A stretch of DNA of 64,000 bases from Hydrogenophaga sp. RAC07 (GCF_001713375.1 NZ_CP016449.1:682001-746000), one strand, 5' to 3'. Shown: positions 18,213 to 29,247, counted from the first letter of the stretch. Notes: generated by a model from the sequence alone, not told the origin. Numbers and translations: made by a program.

Positions 18213-19183
18213 TGCCGATGTCCCAAGAAATTGTCCTGGCCGAACCCAGAGGGTTCTGCGCCGGCGTTGACCGCGCCATCGAAATCGTCGAGCGTGCGCT
18301 TGCCAAGTTCGGCCGGCCCATCTATGTGCGCCACGAGATCGTGCACAACACCTACGTGGTGAACGACCTCAAGGCCAAGGGCGCGGTATTCATCGAGGAA
18401 CTCTCCGATGTGCCGGCGGGTGCGACGCTGGTGTTTTCGGCCCACGGTGTGAGCAAGGCCATTCAGGACGAAGCGAAGCAGCGGGGCTTCAACATCTTCG
18501 ATGCCACCTGCCCGCTGGTGACCAAGGTGCACGTGGAAGTGGCCAAGCTGCACCGCGAGGGCTTCGAGTTCATCATGATCGGCCACAAGGGCCACCCCGA
18601 GGTCGAAGGCACCATGGGCCAGCTGGAGAGCGGGATCCACCTGGTGGAAGACGTGGCCGACGTGGCGCATGTGTCGCCTGCGCAGACGTCCAAGCTCGCG
18701 GTGGTGACGCAGACCACGCTCTCGGTGGACGACGCGGCCGAGATCCTTCAAGCCGTGAAGGTGCGTTTTCCGCAGGTGCGTGAACCCAAGCAGCAGGACA
18801 TTTGTTACGCCACGCAGAACCGGCAGGATGCCGTGAAGCTGCTGAGCCCGCAGGTGGACATCGTGATCGTGGTGGGCAGCCCCACCAGTTCCAACAGCAA
18901 CCGCCTGCGCGAGGTCGCCGTCAAGCTCGGCACGGTGAGTTACATGGTGGACAGCGCCGACGAACTCAAGGCCGAGTGGTTTGAGGGCAAGCGCCGCGTG
19001 GGTCTGACGGCAGGTGCTTCCGCGCCCGAGATCCTGGTGCGCCAGGTGATCGAGCGCATCAAGGCACTGGGCGCCATCTCTGTGCGCACCATGGACGGCC
19101 TGACCGAGACCATCAAGTTCCCGCTGCCCAAGGGTCTGAAGATGGACGGCGAAGACGCCGCACCCTTGCAGCACCTGCGCTGA
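18212..19183 (+). CDS. ispH: 4-hydroxy-3-methylbut-2-enyl diphosphate reductase
   Basis: IspH is the last enzyme of the MEP pathway and makes IPP and DMAPP using a [4Fe-4S] cluster. The three cluster cysteines are visible in PRGFCAGVDRA, FDATCPLV and QDICYATQNR, as are GHKGHPEVEGT and SPTSSNSNRL. Length (323 residues) is normal. ATG 18212 overlaps the fkpB stop; ATG 18218 is nearly as good and would remove two residues. Confidence 0.97.
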   Translation: MPMSQEIVLAEPRGFCAGVDRAIEIVERALAKFGRPIYVRHEIVHNTYVVNDLKAKGAVFIEELSDVPAGATLVFSAHGVSKAIQDEAKQRGFNIFDATCPLVTKVHVEVAKLHREGFEFIMIGHKGHPEVEGTMGQLESGIHLVEDVADVAHVSPAQTSKLAVVTQTTLSVDDAAEILQAVKVRFPQVREPKQQDICYATQNRQDAVKLLSPQVDIVIVVGSPTSSNSNRLREVAVKLGTVSYMVDSADELKAEWFEGKRRVGLTAGASAPEILVRQVIERIKALGAISVRTMDGLTETIKFPLPKGLKMDGEDAAPLQHLR

Positions 19184-20542
<1,359 letters not shown>

Positions 20543-20567
20543 GGCCACGGGGTCTTGCCCGCAGGGA

Positions 20568-20591
20568 AAGCCCCGCATCGCGGGGCTTTTT
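20568..20591 (+). terminator. Rho-independent terminator of serS
   Basis: AAGCCCCGC and GCGGGGCTT form a perfect 9-bp stem with an ATC loop, and five T residues follow (20587-20591). Confidence 0.92.
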
Positions 20592-20769
20592 CATGTCTGC
20601 GGTTCTCCTGGCGTTTGCGACCCTCAGCAGTGCCGGATGGGCGTGGCCGGAGGGGCAGGACGGGGCCCGGGTCATTTGGACAGACGGTGCTTTTCAAAGT
20701 GCCCCGGCAGGCGTACACCCGGCGTGTCAGCCGTGCACCGGGACAGTTGTCACCCCGGAGGGGCGCCAT

Positions 20770-21489
20770 TTGACCGAACCCGAACACCCCCGCCAGAACC
20801 ACCTGTTGTCCTGCTTGCCCGATGCCGAGTGGCAACGTTGGTTGCCCCAGCTTGAGTTGGTGGATCTGCCTCTGGGCAAGGTGTTGTACGAGTCGGGGGC
20901 ACCACTGACGTATGTGTATTTCCCCATCAGTGCCATCGTCTCGCTGCTCTATGTGCTGGAAAACGGCTCGTCGGCCGAGATTGCGGTGGTCGGCTTCGAG
21001 GGCGTGGTGGGCATCTCCATCTTCATGGGAGGCGGCACCACACCCAACCGCTCGGTGGTGCAGAGCGCGGGCAAGGGCTACCGGCTTCGCGCTGCCGTCA
21101 TCAAGGACGAGTTCGAGCATTCCAGCGCGGTCCTGCACCTCATGCTGCGTTACACGCAGGCCCTGATCACCCAGATGAGCCAGACCGCGGTGTGCAACCG
21201 CTACCACTCGCTGGACCAGCAGCTGTGTCGCTGGCTGCTGCTCAGCCTGGACCGCCTGCCGGGCAATGAGCTGGTGATGACGCAGGAGCTGATCGCCAAC
21301 ATGCTGGGTGTTCGCCGCGAGGGCGTCACCGAAGCCGCGCTCAAGCTCCAGGCGGCCGGCCTCATCCGCTATGCGCGTGGCCACATCTCGGTCCTGGACC
21401 GTCAGAAGCTCGAGCGAAGGACCTGCGAGTGTTATCAGGTGGTGAAGAGCGAATACGACCGATTGCTGCCCGACATCACGGCGATCTGA
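20770..21489 (+). CDS. Crp/Fnr-type transcriptional regulator
   Basis: The 239-residue protein has an N-terminal cyclic-nucleotide-binding-like beta barrel and a C-terminal winged helix (ELIANMLGVRREGVTEAA). The start is TTG 20770, chosen because GGAGG ends 8 bp upstream and conserved sequence begins there; no in-frame ATG fits. No Fnr-type cysteine set is visible, so this is not an oxygen sensor of the Fnr type. A relative with the same C-terminal pattern (LGVRRxGV, GLIxYxRG, VLDR, CxCY) is encoded inside the integrated element at 48750-49529. Confidence 0.88.
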   Translation: MTEPEHPRQNHLLSCLPDAEWQRWLPQLELVDLPLGKVLYESGAPLTYVYFPISAIVSLLYVLENGSSAEIAVVGFEGVVGISIFMGGGTTPNRSVVQSAGKGYRLRAAVIKDEFEHSSAVLHLMLRYTQALITQMSQTAVCNRYHSLDQQLCRWLLLSLDRLPGNELVMTQELIANMLGVRREGVTEAALKLQAAGLIRYARGHISVLDRQKLERRTCECYQVVKSEYDRLLPDITAI

Positions 21490-21670
21490 ACCGCATCAAC
21501 CGCCTGGCCGCGTCAACGTTCGGGCGAGGGCCTTGTCCATCAACGCCGGCTTCGGCGATGGCACGGTGGAAGGGGTCATGTGTGTTCTCCTGAACAGGTC
21601 CATGTTCACAGGCGATCAGGCAGGGTGGCTGTCTGCCGCCTGTGGGGCTGCGCTTCACCGTTCCCCGTGT

Positions 21671-22210
21671 TCAGGGCTTGGGGCGGGCACCGATCTTCAG
21701 ATCCACCGCGGCCTTGAGCCGCCTGGCCGTTTGCAGTCGCTGCCGAAGCGTGGGCAGGTGCCTGGCGGCAAAGGCTTTGACCTCGGGGTCATGGGCGCTG
21801 CGCGAGGCCTCTTCGAACAGCCGCACGCTGGCCTCATGGCCCACCACGCCGATCTGATGCATGTAGCGCAGATCGAAGTGTTCTTCGCTCAGCTTGACGA
21901 TCGGGATTCCCTGGCCTTTGTGCGCCAGGGACGCTTCGCCCGGTGTCCTGTGGTCCTTCGACGCAGACAGCGTTTGCAGCTCGGCAGAGCGGTTGACCTG
22001 GTCATCCATCAGCCGGCGTGCGAAGGCGCGCACCCGTTGGTCGGTCGCCTTGTTGAGCGCCGCGCCGCTGGCCATCTGTTCTGCGTGGCCCTGTTCGGCG
22101 ACCCGGTCCAGGAACCTGCGATCACCATCGACCAGTGGGCTTCCCATGGCCATGCCGCTGTTCAGCAGCACCGCTGCCAAGCTGATTTGCACCCATGTCT
22201 GCGCACTCAT
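21671..22210 (-). CDS. DUF4142 family secreted protein
   Basis: The 179-residue protein has a signal peptide ending near residue 23. The helical region that follows has the DUF4142 pattern: FLDRVAEQGHAEQMASGAAL, VRAFARRLMDDQVNRSAEL, and a later long helix. These are periplasmic or surface-exposed helical bundles of unknown function, often stress-linked. The 181-bp space between it and the Crp-like gene shows nothing I can name. Confidence 0.82.
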   Translation of the reverse strand: MSAQTWVQISLAAVLLNSGMAMGSPLVDGDRRFLDRVAEQGHAEQMASGAALNKATDQRVRAFARRLMDDQVNRSAELQTLSASKDHRTPGEASLAHKGQGIPIVKLSEEHFDLRYMHQIGVVGHEASVRLFEEASRSAHDPEVKAFAARHLPTLRQRLQTARRLKAAVDLKIGARPKP

Positions 22211-22408
22211 ATTGCTGCTCCCTCAACCGTCGACCAGACGACCTGGCCTGGGCCTCGCCACGCCGGACATGGCTAGCACGACACCCATCCAAGGATGGAC
22301 AAGAAGTTCGTTCCGGTCGGTGCGATAGCGAACGTGGGCGCGAGCTTGTGTCCTGCAAGCCTGACTTGCTGTTCTTGCGCTGGCCCTTGCTGGCTGTGCC
22401 ATCTCCGC

Positions 22409-22850
22409 AGCCCAGGCGCCGACCGCAACGGCCTGCTGTACGTGGCCGACCGGGTGTCGGGCAACGTGATGCGGATCGACCCGGAGAACCCACGACCGGT
22501 GGTGGTGGACCGCGGGGCTGCGCGCAACAGAGCCGGACCCGGCCCGTCCCGGCGTGGCCCAGACCTTTGCCACCGGGCTGCCCGGCGCCAACGGCAGCGA
22601 CTTCGATTGCGAGGGTCGCCTCTACGTCAGTGGCGGGGCCCGCTGTGGGTGGCGATCAACGAACTCAACGCGTTGGTGCGCATCAGCCCCGCGGGCGAGC
22701 TGACCGAGGTGGCGCGCAACGGTGCCGCCGGGCCGCTGGAGTTTCCAGCCGCACTGGTCGACCCTGTAAACACGCCGTCACGAAAGTGTCGCGCTGCTGT
22801 CAAGCGGAACCGGCAAGCTGGGCGAGCTGTCCACGCTACCCACCGGGCGA
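22409..22850 (+). pseudogene. Broken SMP-30/NHL-type sugar-lactone lactonase-like gene
   Basis: Pieces of one beta-propeller protein appear in alternating frames on the plus strand: GADRNGLLYVADRVSGNVMR (frame of 22415), then VAQTFATGLPGANGSDF (from about 22555), then GPLWVAINELNALVRIS (back in the first frame), then SGTGKLGELSTLPTG near 22800. At least three frame changes are needed and no intact start is seen, so this is a decayed SMP-30/gluconolactonase-like gene. It lies directly upstream of the esterase gene and gives a misleading long open frame fused to it. Confidence 0.7.
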
Positions 22851-22891
22851 GCGAGGCGCGCGTTCATCCCAACCGACGAAAGCCCTCCCCC

Positions 22892-24241
22892 ATGAAGCTC
22901 CATACCCATGCACTGATCGTCCTGGCCCTTGCCGGTGTGAGCGTTGCCACCCAGGCCCAGAACGCCTACCCGGCCACGCTTGCGGGTCATGCCCTTCTGC
23001 CCGCGCAGACCTTCATCCCTGCGCCCAAGGATGCGCCGGCCGACCTGCAGGTCAGCGGCAAGTTCACCACCGGCAAACTGGTCGAAAAGCCGGGCAGCGT
23101 CGAAGGCCTCTCGGGTGGCCGCCCCACGGGTGTTTCGTTGCCCTTCAAAGGCCAGCCTGCCCAGGGCCATTCGGGCATCAAGAAGATGCCCGACGGCACG
23201 TTCTGGATCCTCACGGACAACGGCGCGGGCGCCAAAGCCAACTCACCCGACTTCGGGCTCTACCTCAATCACTACAAAGTCGACTTCAAGAGTGGCCAGT
23301 TCACGCGTCTGAAGACCGTGTTCCTGCACGACCCGGACAAGAAGGTGCCCTTCCGCGTGCTGCACGAAGGCACCAGGAAGCGTTACCTGACCGGCTCCGA
23401 CTTCGATCTCGAAAGCTTCCAGTTCGCTGGCGGCTCCATCTGGATCGGCGAAGAGTTCGGACCCTACCTCATCAAGGCCGACATGAACGGCAAGGTGCAG
23501 GCCGTGTTCGAGACGCAGGTGGACGGCAAGCCCGTGCGTTCGCCCGACCATCCTGCCGTCACCACGCCGAGCGCACCGGGTGGTGAGGTGAAGTTCCAGG
23601 TTCGCCGCTCCAAGGGCTACGAGGGCATGGCTGCGTCGAAAGACGGCAGCAAGCTGTATGCCTTGCTCGAAGGTGCGCTCCACGACGAGGCAACCAAGGC
23701 CGCCGAAGCCGTCGACGGCAAGCACTACCTGCGCGTGCTCGAGTTCGACGTGGCAACGCAGCAGTGGACCGGCCGCCACTGGAAGTATGTGCTGGAAGCC
23801 AACCACCACGCCATCGGCGACTTCAACATGATCAGCGCGACCGAGGGCCTGATCATCGAGCGTGACAACGGCGAAGGCACGGCCGACAAGGCCTGCCCGG
23901 AAGCCACCAAACGCGCCGATTGTTTCCACGACCTTGCCAAATTCAAGCGCGTGTACAAGGTGGAGATGAGCGAAGCCAACGTGGGCGGCCCCTTGCGCAA
24001 GATCGGCTACATCGACCTGATGAACATCGCCGACCCGAACAAGGTGGCCCGCAAGCCGCTGGACAACGGCGTGCTGACCTTGCCCTTCTTCACGATCGAG
24101 AATGTCGACCTGGTCGATGCGCGGCACATCGTGGTCGGCAACGACAACAACCTGCCGTTCTCCAGCAGCCGCGAGCCCAACAAGGCCGACGACAACGAAC
24201 TGGTGTTGCTCGAAGTGGGCGACTTCCTGTCAGCGCGCTGA
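22892..24241 (+). CDS. Secreted phytase-like esterase family protein
   Basis: The 449-residue protein has a signal peptide (to TQAQ, about residue 22) and a beta-propeller domain of the esterase-like activity of phytase family (PF13449). Typical patterns are SGGRPTGVSLPFKGQPAQGH, GSIWIGEEFGPYLI, EGMAASKDGSKLYALLEGA and the closing RHIVVGNDNNLPFSSSR. It probably acts in the periplasm or outside the cell on phosphate esters or other esters; the substrate is not known. ATG 22892 is chosen because the signal peptide starts there. The upstream continuation belongs to a pseudogene. Confidence 0.9.
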   Translation: MKLHTHALIVLALAGVSVATQAQNAYPATLAGHALLPAQTFIPAPKDAPADLQVSGKFTTGKLVEKPGSVEGLSGGRPTGVSLPFKGQPAQGHSGIKKMPDGTFWILTDNGAGAKANSPDFGLYLNHYKVDFKSGQFTRLKTVFLHDPDKKVPFRVLHEGTRKRYLTGSDFDLESFQFAGGSIWIGEEFGPYLIKADMNGKVQAVFETQVDGKPVRSPDHPAVTTPSAPGGEVKFQVRRSKGYEGMAASKDGSKLYALLEGALHDEATKAAEAVDGKHYLRVLEFDVATQQWTGRHWKYVLEANHHAIGDFNMISATEGLIIERDNGEGTADKACPEATKRADCFHDLAKFKRVYKVEMSEANVGGPLRKIGYIDLMNIADPNKVARKPLDNGVLTLPFFTIENVDLVDARHIVVGNDNNLPFSSSREPNKADDNELVLLEVGDFLSAR

Positions 24242-24501
24242 GTCCAAGCCCGGCCTTTGTCGACGCCGAGGCTGGGCAGGTTCACCCATCTCGGCTGGAG
24301 TGAATGGCCCTCTCGCCCGCGCGTTGAAATGCCTGGCCGATGCTCGACGGCGGTTGTCTGGTCCAGGCGGGTTGAGGGTGTTCGGCGTGGATGCATCGAG
24401 CATGGTCATCAATGAAGAAGTCAGCATTGACAGCGTCACATGAGCAGCCAGGAGACGGCCCCTGGATGTCAAATTCGAACCACGACGATCGGTCCATTCA
24501 C

Positions 24502-25044
24502 TCACGTAGCGTCATGGTGAACATGCACGCCGCGCATCCAGGCCATGAGGTCGATGGGGCTGGAAGTACCGACTCTGGGTATCTCGGTCTGAATACGGGA
24601 TCTTTTGAGTTGGGGTTTTTGCCGGGGCTGGTGCTGGGCAAGGGTTCCGCGGGAGAGCTTGTCCAGGATCGCGCAGTGCGGCTGTTCGTTGCCGTGGCAG
24701 GCCGTCACCAAGACCGAGAGCCCGTCCATCATCTGCTCGATTTCTCGTCGCTTCTCCTCAAGGTCCGCCAGGTGACGTTGCGCCACGGCCTTCACCTCGC
24801 GGCTCGTGCGCTGTGAATCACTCCACAGGCCAATGAGCTCGGCGATCTGTGCCACCGAGAACCCCAGGTGGCGCGACTGCCGGACGAAGCGCAGCACCGA
24901 GACCTCCCGGTCGCCATAGAGTCGGTAGCCCGCCTCGCTGCGTTCTGCCTCGGGCAGCAGGCCGATCTGTTCATAGTGGCGGATCATCTTCGCGGAGACG
25001 CCAGCGGCAGCGGCCGCTTCGCCGATGTTCATGAGTGGGGTCAT
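24502..25044 (-). CDS. cueR: Copper-responsive MerR-family regulator CueR, with C-terminal extension
   Basis: The N terminus is a MerR winged helix (MNIGEAAAAAGVSAKMIRHYEQIGLL) followed by a dimerisation helix. The Cu(I)-binding loop is CHGNEQPHC, the two Cys of CueR-type sensors. About 45 residues follow the usual end (ILDKLS), including a second MAWMRGVHVHHD segment rich in His and Met. I use ATG 25044; ATG 25032 (MNIGEA) is equally possible. A longer start at 25119 would overlap the promoter, so it is rejected. It probably controls itself, copZ and copA. Confidence 0.9.
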   Translation of the reverse strand: MTPLMNIGEAAAAAGVSAKMIRHYEQIGLLPEAERSEAGYRLYGDREVSVLRFVRQSRHLGFSVAQIAELIGLWSDSQRTSREVKAVAQRHLADLEEKRREIEQMMDGLSVLVTACHGNEQPHCAILDKLSRGTLAQHQPRQKPQLKRSRIQTEIPRVGTSSPIDLMAWMRGVHVHHDAT

Positions 25045-25079
25045 GTGGAACTCCGTGGAATGAATGAGGGCATGGGCCG

Positions 25080-25110
25080 AGGATGCAGCCTGCCATGGTG
25101 GGAAGGTCAA
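25080..25110 (-). promoter_or_regulatory. CueR-type promoter of cueR
   Basis: On the minus strand TTGACC and CATCCT are separated by 19 bp (25086-25104), the stretched spacer that MerR-family activators need. The spacer holds an imperfect dyad (CTTCCC...GGCAGG). It points into cueR, suggesting autoregulation. Confidence 0.62.
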
Positions 25111-25143
25111 GGCCCTCACAGAGAGAGCCTTGACGAGCAGGCA

Positions 25144-25335
25144 TCAGAGAGTTGGGTAGCCGGCATCAGCCAGCGCTTCGACCAAAGCATCGCGGTCTTC
25201 ACCGCTTTTCACGGTGATCAGCCGCCGAGGCAGGTCGACCTGTATCTCGCAAGCTGGATCAACCAGTTTCAGAGTGACGTTTACCTTGGAGGCGCAATGG
25301 CCGCAGGTCATGTCGGGGAGGTGAAATTCGTGCAT
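25144..25335 (-). CDS. copZ: CopZ-like copper chaperone (HMA domain)
   Basis: The 63-residue protein is a single heavy-metal-associated domain with the Cu(I) motif MTCGHC near the N terminus. The rest follows the beta-alpha-beta-beta-alpha-beta fold pattern (VDLPRRLITVKSGEDRDALVEALADAGY). It would carry Cu(I) in the cytoplasm to CopA or CueR. It lies between cueR and copA, divergent from copA, with its own 19-bp-spacer promoter. Confidence 0.92.
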   Translation of the reverse strand: MHEFHLPDMTCGHCASKVNVTLKLVDPACEIQVDLPRRLITVKSGEDRDALVEALADAGYPTL

Positions 25336-25368
25336 GGATGACTCCGTAAGTGCGTTGAGGGAATCCGC

Positions 25369-25399
25369 ACTGTGGACATTGCCACGGGGGCAATGTCAA
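25369..25399 (-). promoter_or_regulatory. CueR-type promoter of copZ with perfect dyad
   Basis: On the minus strand TTGACA and CACAGT are 19 bp apart. The spacer is a perfect inverted repeat on the plus strand, GACATTGCC (25375-25383), ACGGG, GGCAATGTC (25389-25397). This matches the operator layout of CueR-controlled promoters. Confidence 0.78.
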
Positions 25400-25412
25400 G
25401 TCGAATCTGGCG

Positions 25413-25443
25413 TTGCGCTTGCCATCGTGGCAAGGCCAAACAT
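25413..25443 (+). promoter_or_regulatory. CueR-type promoter of copA with perfect dyad
   Basis: TTGCGC and AAACAT are separated by exactly 19 bp (25419-25437). The overlapping dyad CTTGCCA-TCG-TGGCAAG (25418-25434) is perfect. It faces copA, whose start is 31 bp beyond the -10 box. Confidence 0.78.
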
Positions 25444-25473
25444 TCGCTCCTCTCTCAACCCAAGGAGCACCTC

Positions 25474-27669
25474 ATGAACACCGCCACTTTGTCGCTCATC
25501 GAGCATCAGTTTCCCATCGAAGGCATGACCTGCGCTTCGTGCGTGGGCCGCGTCGAAAAGGCCTTGAAGGCCGTTGCTGGCGTGAAGGACGTCAGCGTCA
25601 ATCTGGCCACCGAACGGGCCACGGTGAACGCCGCTGCTTCCACGCTGCCTGCCAGCCTGGTGGCTGCGGTGCAAAAGGCAGGCTACAGCGTGGGCAAGGA
25701 ACCCAGCGTGGATCAGGGAGCACAGCCCACAAGATTCAAAGGGGAGCCATGGTGGCCGGTAGCGCTCGCCGCCGTTCTGTCGCTGCCCTTGGTGCTGCCC
25801 ATGATTGCCATGCTGTTCGGCTCCGACTGGACGATCAATGGATGGTTGCAGCTCGCGCTGGCCACGCCCGTTCAATTCTGGCTGGGCGCGCGCTTCTACC
25901 GCGCAGGCTGGAAGGCCGTGCGCGCAGGTGCAGGGAACATGGACCTGTTGGTGGCCCTGGGTACCAGCGCCGGATACGGTCTGAGTGTCTACCTGCTGTT
26001 CAAGCACACCGGTCACGGCATGCCGCACCTGTACTTTGAAGCATCGGCCGTGATCGTCACATTGGTGCTGCTGGGCAAGTGGCTGGAGTCGCGCGCCAGA
26101 CGCCAGACCACGGCCGCCATCGCTGCCCTCAACGCGCTCAAGCCCGAGGTGGCTCGCGTGCGCATGCCCTATGGCGATGTGGACGTCGCCATTGCGCAAG
26201 TCAAGGTGGGCGACACCGTGGTGATTCGCCCGGGCGAGCGCATGCCGGTCGATGGTGTCGTCATCACGGGATCCAGCCAGGTGGACGAGTCGCTGATCAC
26301 GGGCGAAAGCCTTCCGGTGGCCAAACACGCCGGCGACAGGGTCACCGGCGGCGCTGTCAACGCGGAAGGACTGCTGCTGGTGGAGACCACGGCGGTGGGT
26401 GCCGAGTCCACGCTCTCGCGCATCGTGCGCATGGTCGAATCGGCACAGGCGAAGAAAGCCCCGATCCAGCGCATCGTGGACCGCGTGAGTGCCGTCTTTG
26501 TGCCGGTGGTGCTGCTGATCGCCGCGCTCACCCTGCTGGGCTGGGGCCTGGCCACAGGCAACTGGGAGCAAGCCATCCTGAACGCGGTGGCGGTGCTGGT
26601 GATCGCCTGTCCTTGTGCCCTGGGCCTGGCGACACCGACCGCCATCATGGCCGGTACCGGGGTGGCCGCGCGCCAAGGCATCCTGATCAAGGACGCCGAG
26701 GCGCTTGAAGTGGCGCACCGCATCGACACTGTCGCCTTCGACAAGACGGGCACGCTCACCGAAGGCAAACCGACGCTGGTGGCGGCTGTGGCGGCTCCTG
26801 GTCATGATGATCAGTTGCTGTCCTGGAGTGCCGCGATCCAGGCAGGCAGCGAACACCCGCTCGCGCGTGCCGTGATGAACGCTGCCGAGGAGGCCGGCCT
26901 TGTTTTGCTCTCCGCCGCCAAGGTGAGCGCCGTGCCGGGACGGGGCATGTCGGCCGAGGTGCAGGGACGCGCACTGCGTCTGGGCAGTCCACGTTACATG
27001 CAGGAGCTGGGGGTGGACACTTCCGCACTGGCTGAGCCTGCCAGCGAGCTTGAAGACGAGGGACGCACGGTGTCATGGCTCGCCGACATGACGGAGGCAC
27101 CTGCGCTGGTGGGCATGCTGGCCTTTGGTGATACCCCCAAGGCCAGCGCCTTCACCGCCATTCGGAGCCTGCAGGATCTGGGCATCCGCACGGTGATGGT
27201 CACGGGCGACAACCTGGGCAGCGCCATCGCGGTGGGCAGCGCGCTCGGTATCGATCACATTGAAGCTCAGGTGTTGCCCGCCGACAAGGCGGCCATCGTG
27301 AACCGGCTCAAGGAAGGTGGCCGTTCGGTGGCCATGGTGGGAGACGGCATCAACGATGCACCGGCGCTGGCCTCGGCGGATGTGGGCATTGCCATGTCCA
27401 CCGGCACCGACGTGGCCATGCACGCCGCCGGCATCACGCTCATGCGGGGCGACCCCGCGCTGGTGGCCGATGCGATCGATATCTCGCGCCGAACCTACCG
27501 CAAGATCCGCCAGAACCTGTTCTGGGCCTTTGCCTACAACGTGATCGGCATTCCGCTGGCGGTGGCTGGTTTGCTCAACCCGGTGGTGGCCGGTGCGGCC
27601 ATGGCGTTGAGCAGCGTGAGCGTGGTGAGCAATGCGCTGCTGCTGCGCGGTTGGAAACGCAGAGGTTGA
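25474..27669 (+). CDS. copA: Copper-exporting P1B-type ATPase
   Basis: CopA pumps Cu(I) out of the cytoplasm using ATP. The 731-residue protein has one N-terminal metal-binding domain (MTCASC, Cys20/Cys23), the actuator motif TGES, the membrane metal-site motif CPC ([13 protein letters not shown]), the phosphorylation motif DKTGTLT and the hinge [11 protein letters not shown]. coli CopA has two N-terminal metal domains, so this is the single-domain form. ATG 25474 has AAGGAG 6 bp upstream. A CueR-type promoter directly precedes it. Confidence 0.97.
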   Translation: MNTATLSLIEHQFPIEGMTCASCVGRVEKALKAVAGVKDVSVNLATERATVNAAASTLPASLVAAVQKAGYSVGKEPSVDQGAQPTRFKGEPWWPVALAAVLSLPLVLPMIAMLFGSDWTINGWLQLALATPVQFWLGARFYRAGWKAVRAGAGNMDLLVALGTSAGYGLSVYLLFKHTGHGMPHLYFEASAVIVTLVLLGKWLESRARRQTTAAIAALNALKPEVARVRMPYGDVDVAIAQVKVGDTVVIRPGERMPVDGVVITGSSQVDESLITGESLPVAKHAGDRVTGGAVNAEGLLLVETTAVGAESTLSRIVRMVESAQAKKAPIQRIVDRVSAVFVPVVLLIAALTLLGWGLATGNWEQAILNAVAVLVIACPCALGLATPTAIMAGTGVAARQGILIKDAEALEVAHRIDTVAFDKTGTLTEGKPTLVAAVAAPGHDDQLLSWSAAIQAGSEHPLARAVMNAAEEAGLVLLSAAKVSAVPGRGMSAEVQGRALRLGSPRYMQELGVDTSALAEPASELEDEGRTVSWLADMTEAPALVGMLAFGDTPKASAFTAIRSLQDLGIRTVMVTGDNLGSAIAVGSALGIDHIEAQVLPADKAAIVNRLKEGGRSVAMVGDGINDAPALASADVGIAMSTGTDVAMHAAGITLMRGDPALVADAIDISRRTYRKIRQNLFWAFAYNVIGIPLAVAGLLNPVVAGAAMALSSVSVVSNALLLRGWKRRG

Positions 27670-27697
27670 ATTCCGTAGCAACTGTGTGAGGGTGCAT

Positions 27698-27717
27698 GAA
27701 CCGCCTCGGGGCGGTTC
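27698..27717 (+). terminator. Hairpin downstream of copA
   Basis: GAACCGCC and GGCGGTTC form a perfect 8-bp stem with a TCGG loop, 29 bp after the copA stop. No T-run follows, so termination would need Rho or the hairpin may stabilise the message. The remainder of the 282-bp gap to the convergent monooxygenase gene shows nothing else. Confidence 0.5.
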
Positions 27718-27951
27718 GGTACGTTGCCCTACGGTCTGCTTCAGGCGAGACCACCCGTTCGCAAGGTCGATTCCGACCGACTGCAACCAGCCTCAAACCG
27801 ACACCCACGTCGTTGCTTCTGGCCTGCTCATGATCCTTTGTCACCAGTGCGCCACCTGCAGCGCTCGGGTGGACTGGACGAGTGCACCATCGTCGGGACC
27901 ATGCTGCTCAATGGCTTCTTCCGTCCTCCAGTTGAGCGGGCGGACCTCGCC

Positions 27952-29247
27952 TCAAGGAATCGGATACGGTCGCTCATCCGGCGTGTTGAGCGCGAGGTCG
28001 CGGTAGTGCGCCTCCCAGCTGTCGGGTAGGTAGTTCGCCGGGTCGCGCGGGGCGAGGTGGTTGACGATGTCGAAGTGGTTGAGTTTGTGGCCCATCGCCA
28101 CCTCGTCCAGCCGCGCCGTGCCCTGTATGTGCGACATGATGGTGCGGCACAGCAACGAGTAGGACCACGTGGCCGAGCCAATGCCGTCCAGGCCGACGCC
28201 GGGGAAATACAGGTTGGCTGCGTCCAGGCTGCGAAAGATGCAGCCGCAACGCGCCGCCAGTTCGTCCACCTTGCGGATGGACGCGATCGCTTCTGTCGCG
28301 AAGTACGACAGGTCGATGCCGTAGCCGGTGCCCCAGAGCAGGAGTTCGGTTTGCACGCGCTGCCCGTTTGACAGCGCCACCGTGTCGCCGGTGATGTTGT
28401 CCACGCTGGCGTGGTGGCGATCAATGTCCGCATAGTGCTCGAGCATGCCGGGGCGCCCGGGAATGAGCTGGTCGTGCAGCACGTCGAAGGGCCGCGTGGG
28501 CATGATGTCGGTGATGCCGAATTTTTCGTAGCGGTCCCGCATGTCGGCGCCAATGGTGGCGCTTTGTTGCGCGGCCGTCATGCCGCTGGCCTGCAGGCGG
28601 GCAAAGCCGCGCACGCTGCCGGCGATGTGCTTCGGTTTGCGCGTGGGCACAAACCACCGCGTGCCACGAAAGGCCCAGGCCACGCGCCGCGCGCCCTGCT
28701 GAAAACACAGGTCCAGCAGGTCAAAGGCCGAGGCACCACCGCCCACCACAAGCACGCTGCGGTCGGTCAACAGGCCTGGGTCTCGCAGGGCGCTTGAGTG
28801 GAACTCCCGCACCGTGCTCCCGGTGCGCGGGCAATCCGGGATCGCGGGCGTGTTGTGCGCGCCCGTGGCCGCCACCAGGTGCCTCGCATGCACCAGGCCC
28901 TTGGGCGTGACCAGTTCCCAGCCGGCGGCATCTTCGCGCGCGGCCTGCACGGGCGTGTTCAGCTGAATGCCGTCGGCCAAGTCGAAGTGCTCGACCCAGG
29001 CTTCGATGTTGGCCAGGATGTGCGGCTGGGTCGCGCCCTGCAGCGGCAGCTCACCCAGCTGCCAGTCGACGGTGCTGATCTGGATGTCCTGCCACGCGGG
29101 GAGGTCGCGCCAGAGGCCGCCCACGCGGCCCTGGCGCTCCAGCACCACGGCGTCCAGCCCGGCCCGGCGCGCATAGGCCAGGGCCACGACGCCGGCCAGG
29201 CCGCCGCCCACGATGGCCACGTCGAATCGTTTGCCGGTGATTTGCAT
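27952..29247 (-). CDS. Flavin-containing monooxygenase-like FAD/NADPH oxidoreductase
   Basis: The 431-residue protein has an N-terminal FAD-binding Rossmann motif (VGGGLAG, residues 13-19) and a second nucleotide motif in mid-protein (VVGGGASAFDLL). The segment AWAFRGTRWFVP lies near the place where flavin monooxygenases have their fingerprint. It probably oxidises a small organic compound or ketone with NADPH and O2. ATG 29247 (MQITGKRFDVAIVGGG) is chosen because the FAD motif always lies near the N terminus. It converges with copA. Confidence 0.82.
   Translation of the reverse strand: MQITGKRFDVAIVGGGLAGVVALAYARRAGLDAVVLERQGRVGGLWRDLPAWQDIQISTVDWQLGELPLQGATQPHILANIEAWVEHFDLADGIQLNTPVQAAREDAAGWELVTPKGLVHARHLVAATGAHNTPAIPDCPRTGSTVREFHSSALRDPGLLTDRSVLVVGGGASAFDLLDLCFQQGARRVAWAFRGTRWFVPTRKPKHIAGSVRGFARLQASGMTAAQQSATIGADMRDRYEKFGITDIMPTRPFDVLHDQLIPGRPGMLEHYADIDRHHASVDNITGDTVALSNGQRVQTELLLWGTGYGIDLSYFATEAIASIRKVDELAARCGCIFRSLDAANLYFPGVGLDGIGSATWSYSLLCRTIMSHIQGTARLDEVAMGHKLNHFDIVNHLAPRDPANYLPDSWEAHYRDLALNTPDERPYPIP

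Noticed and set aside
22295..24241. One 648-residue protein combining propeller fragments and the esterase
   Set aside because: The signal peptide starts at 22892 and the upstream part belongs to a frameshifted pseudogene; the join is accidental.
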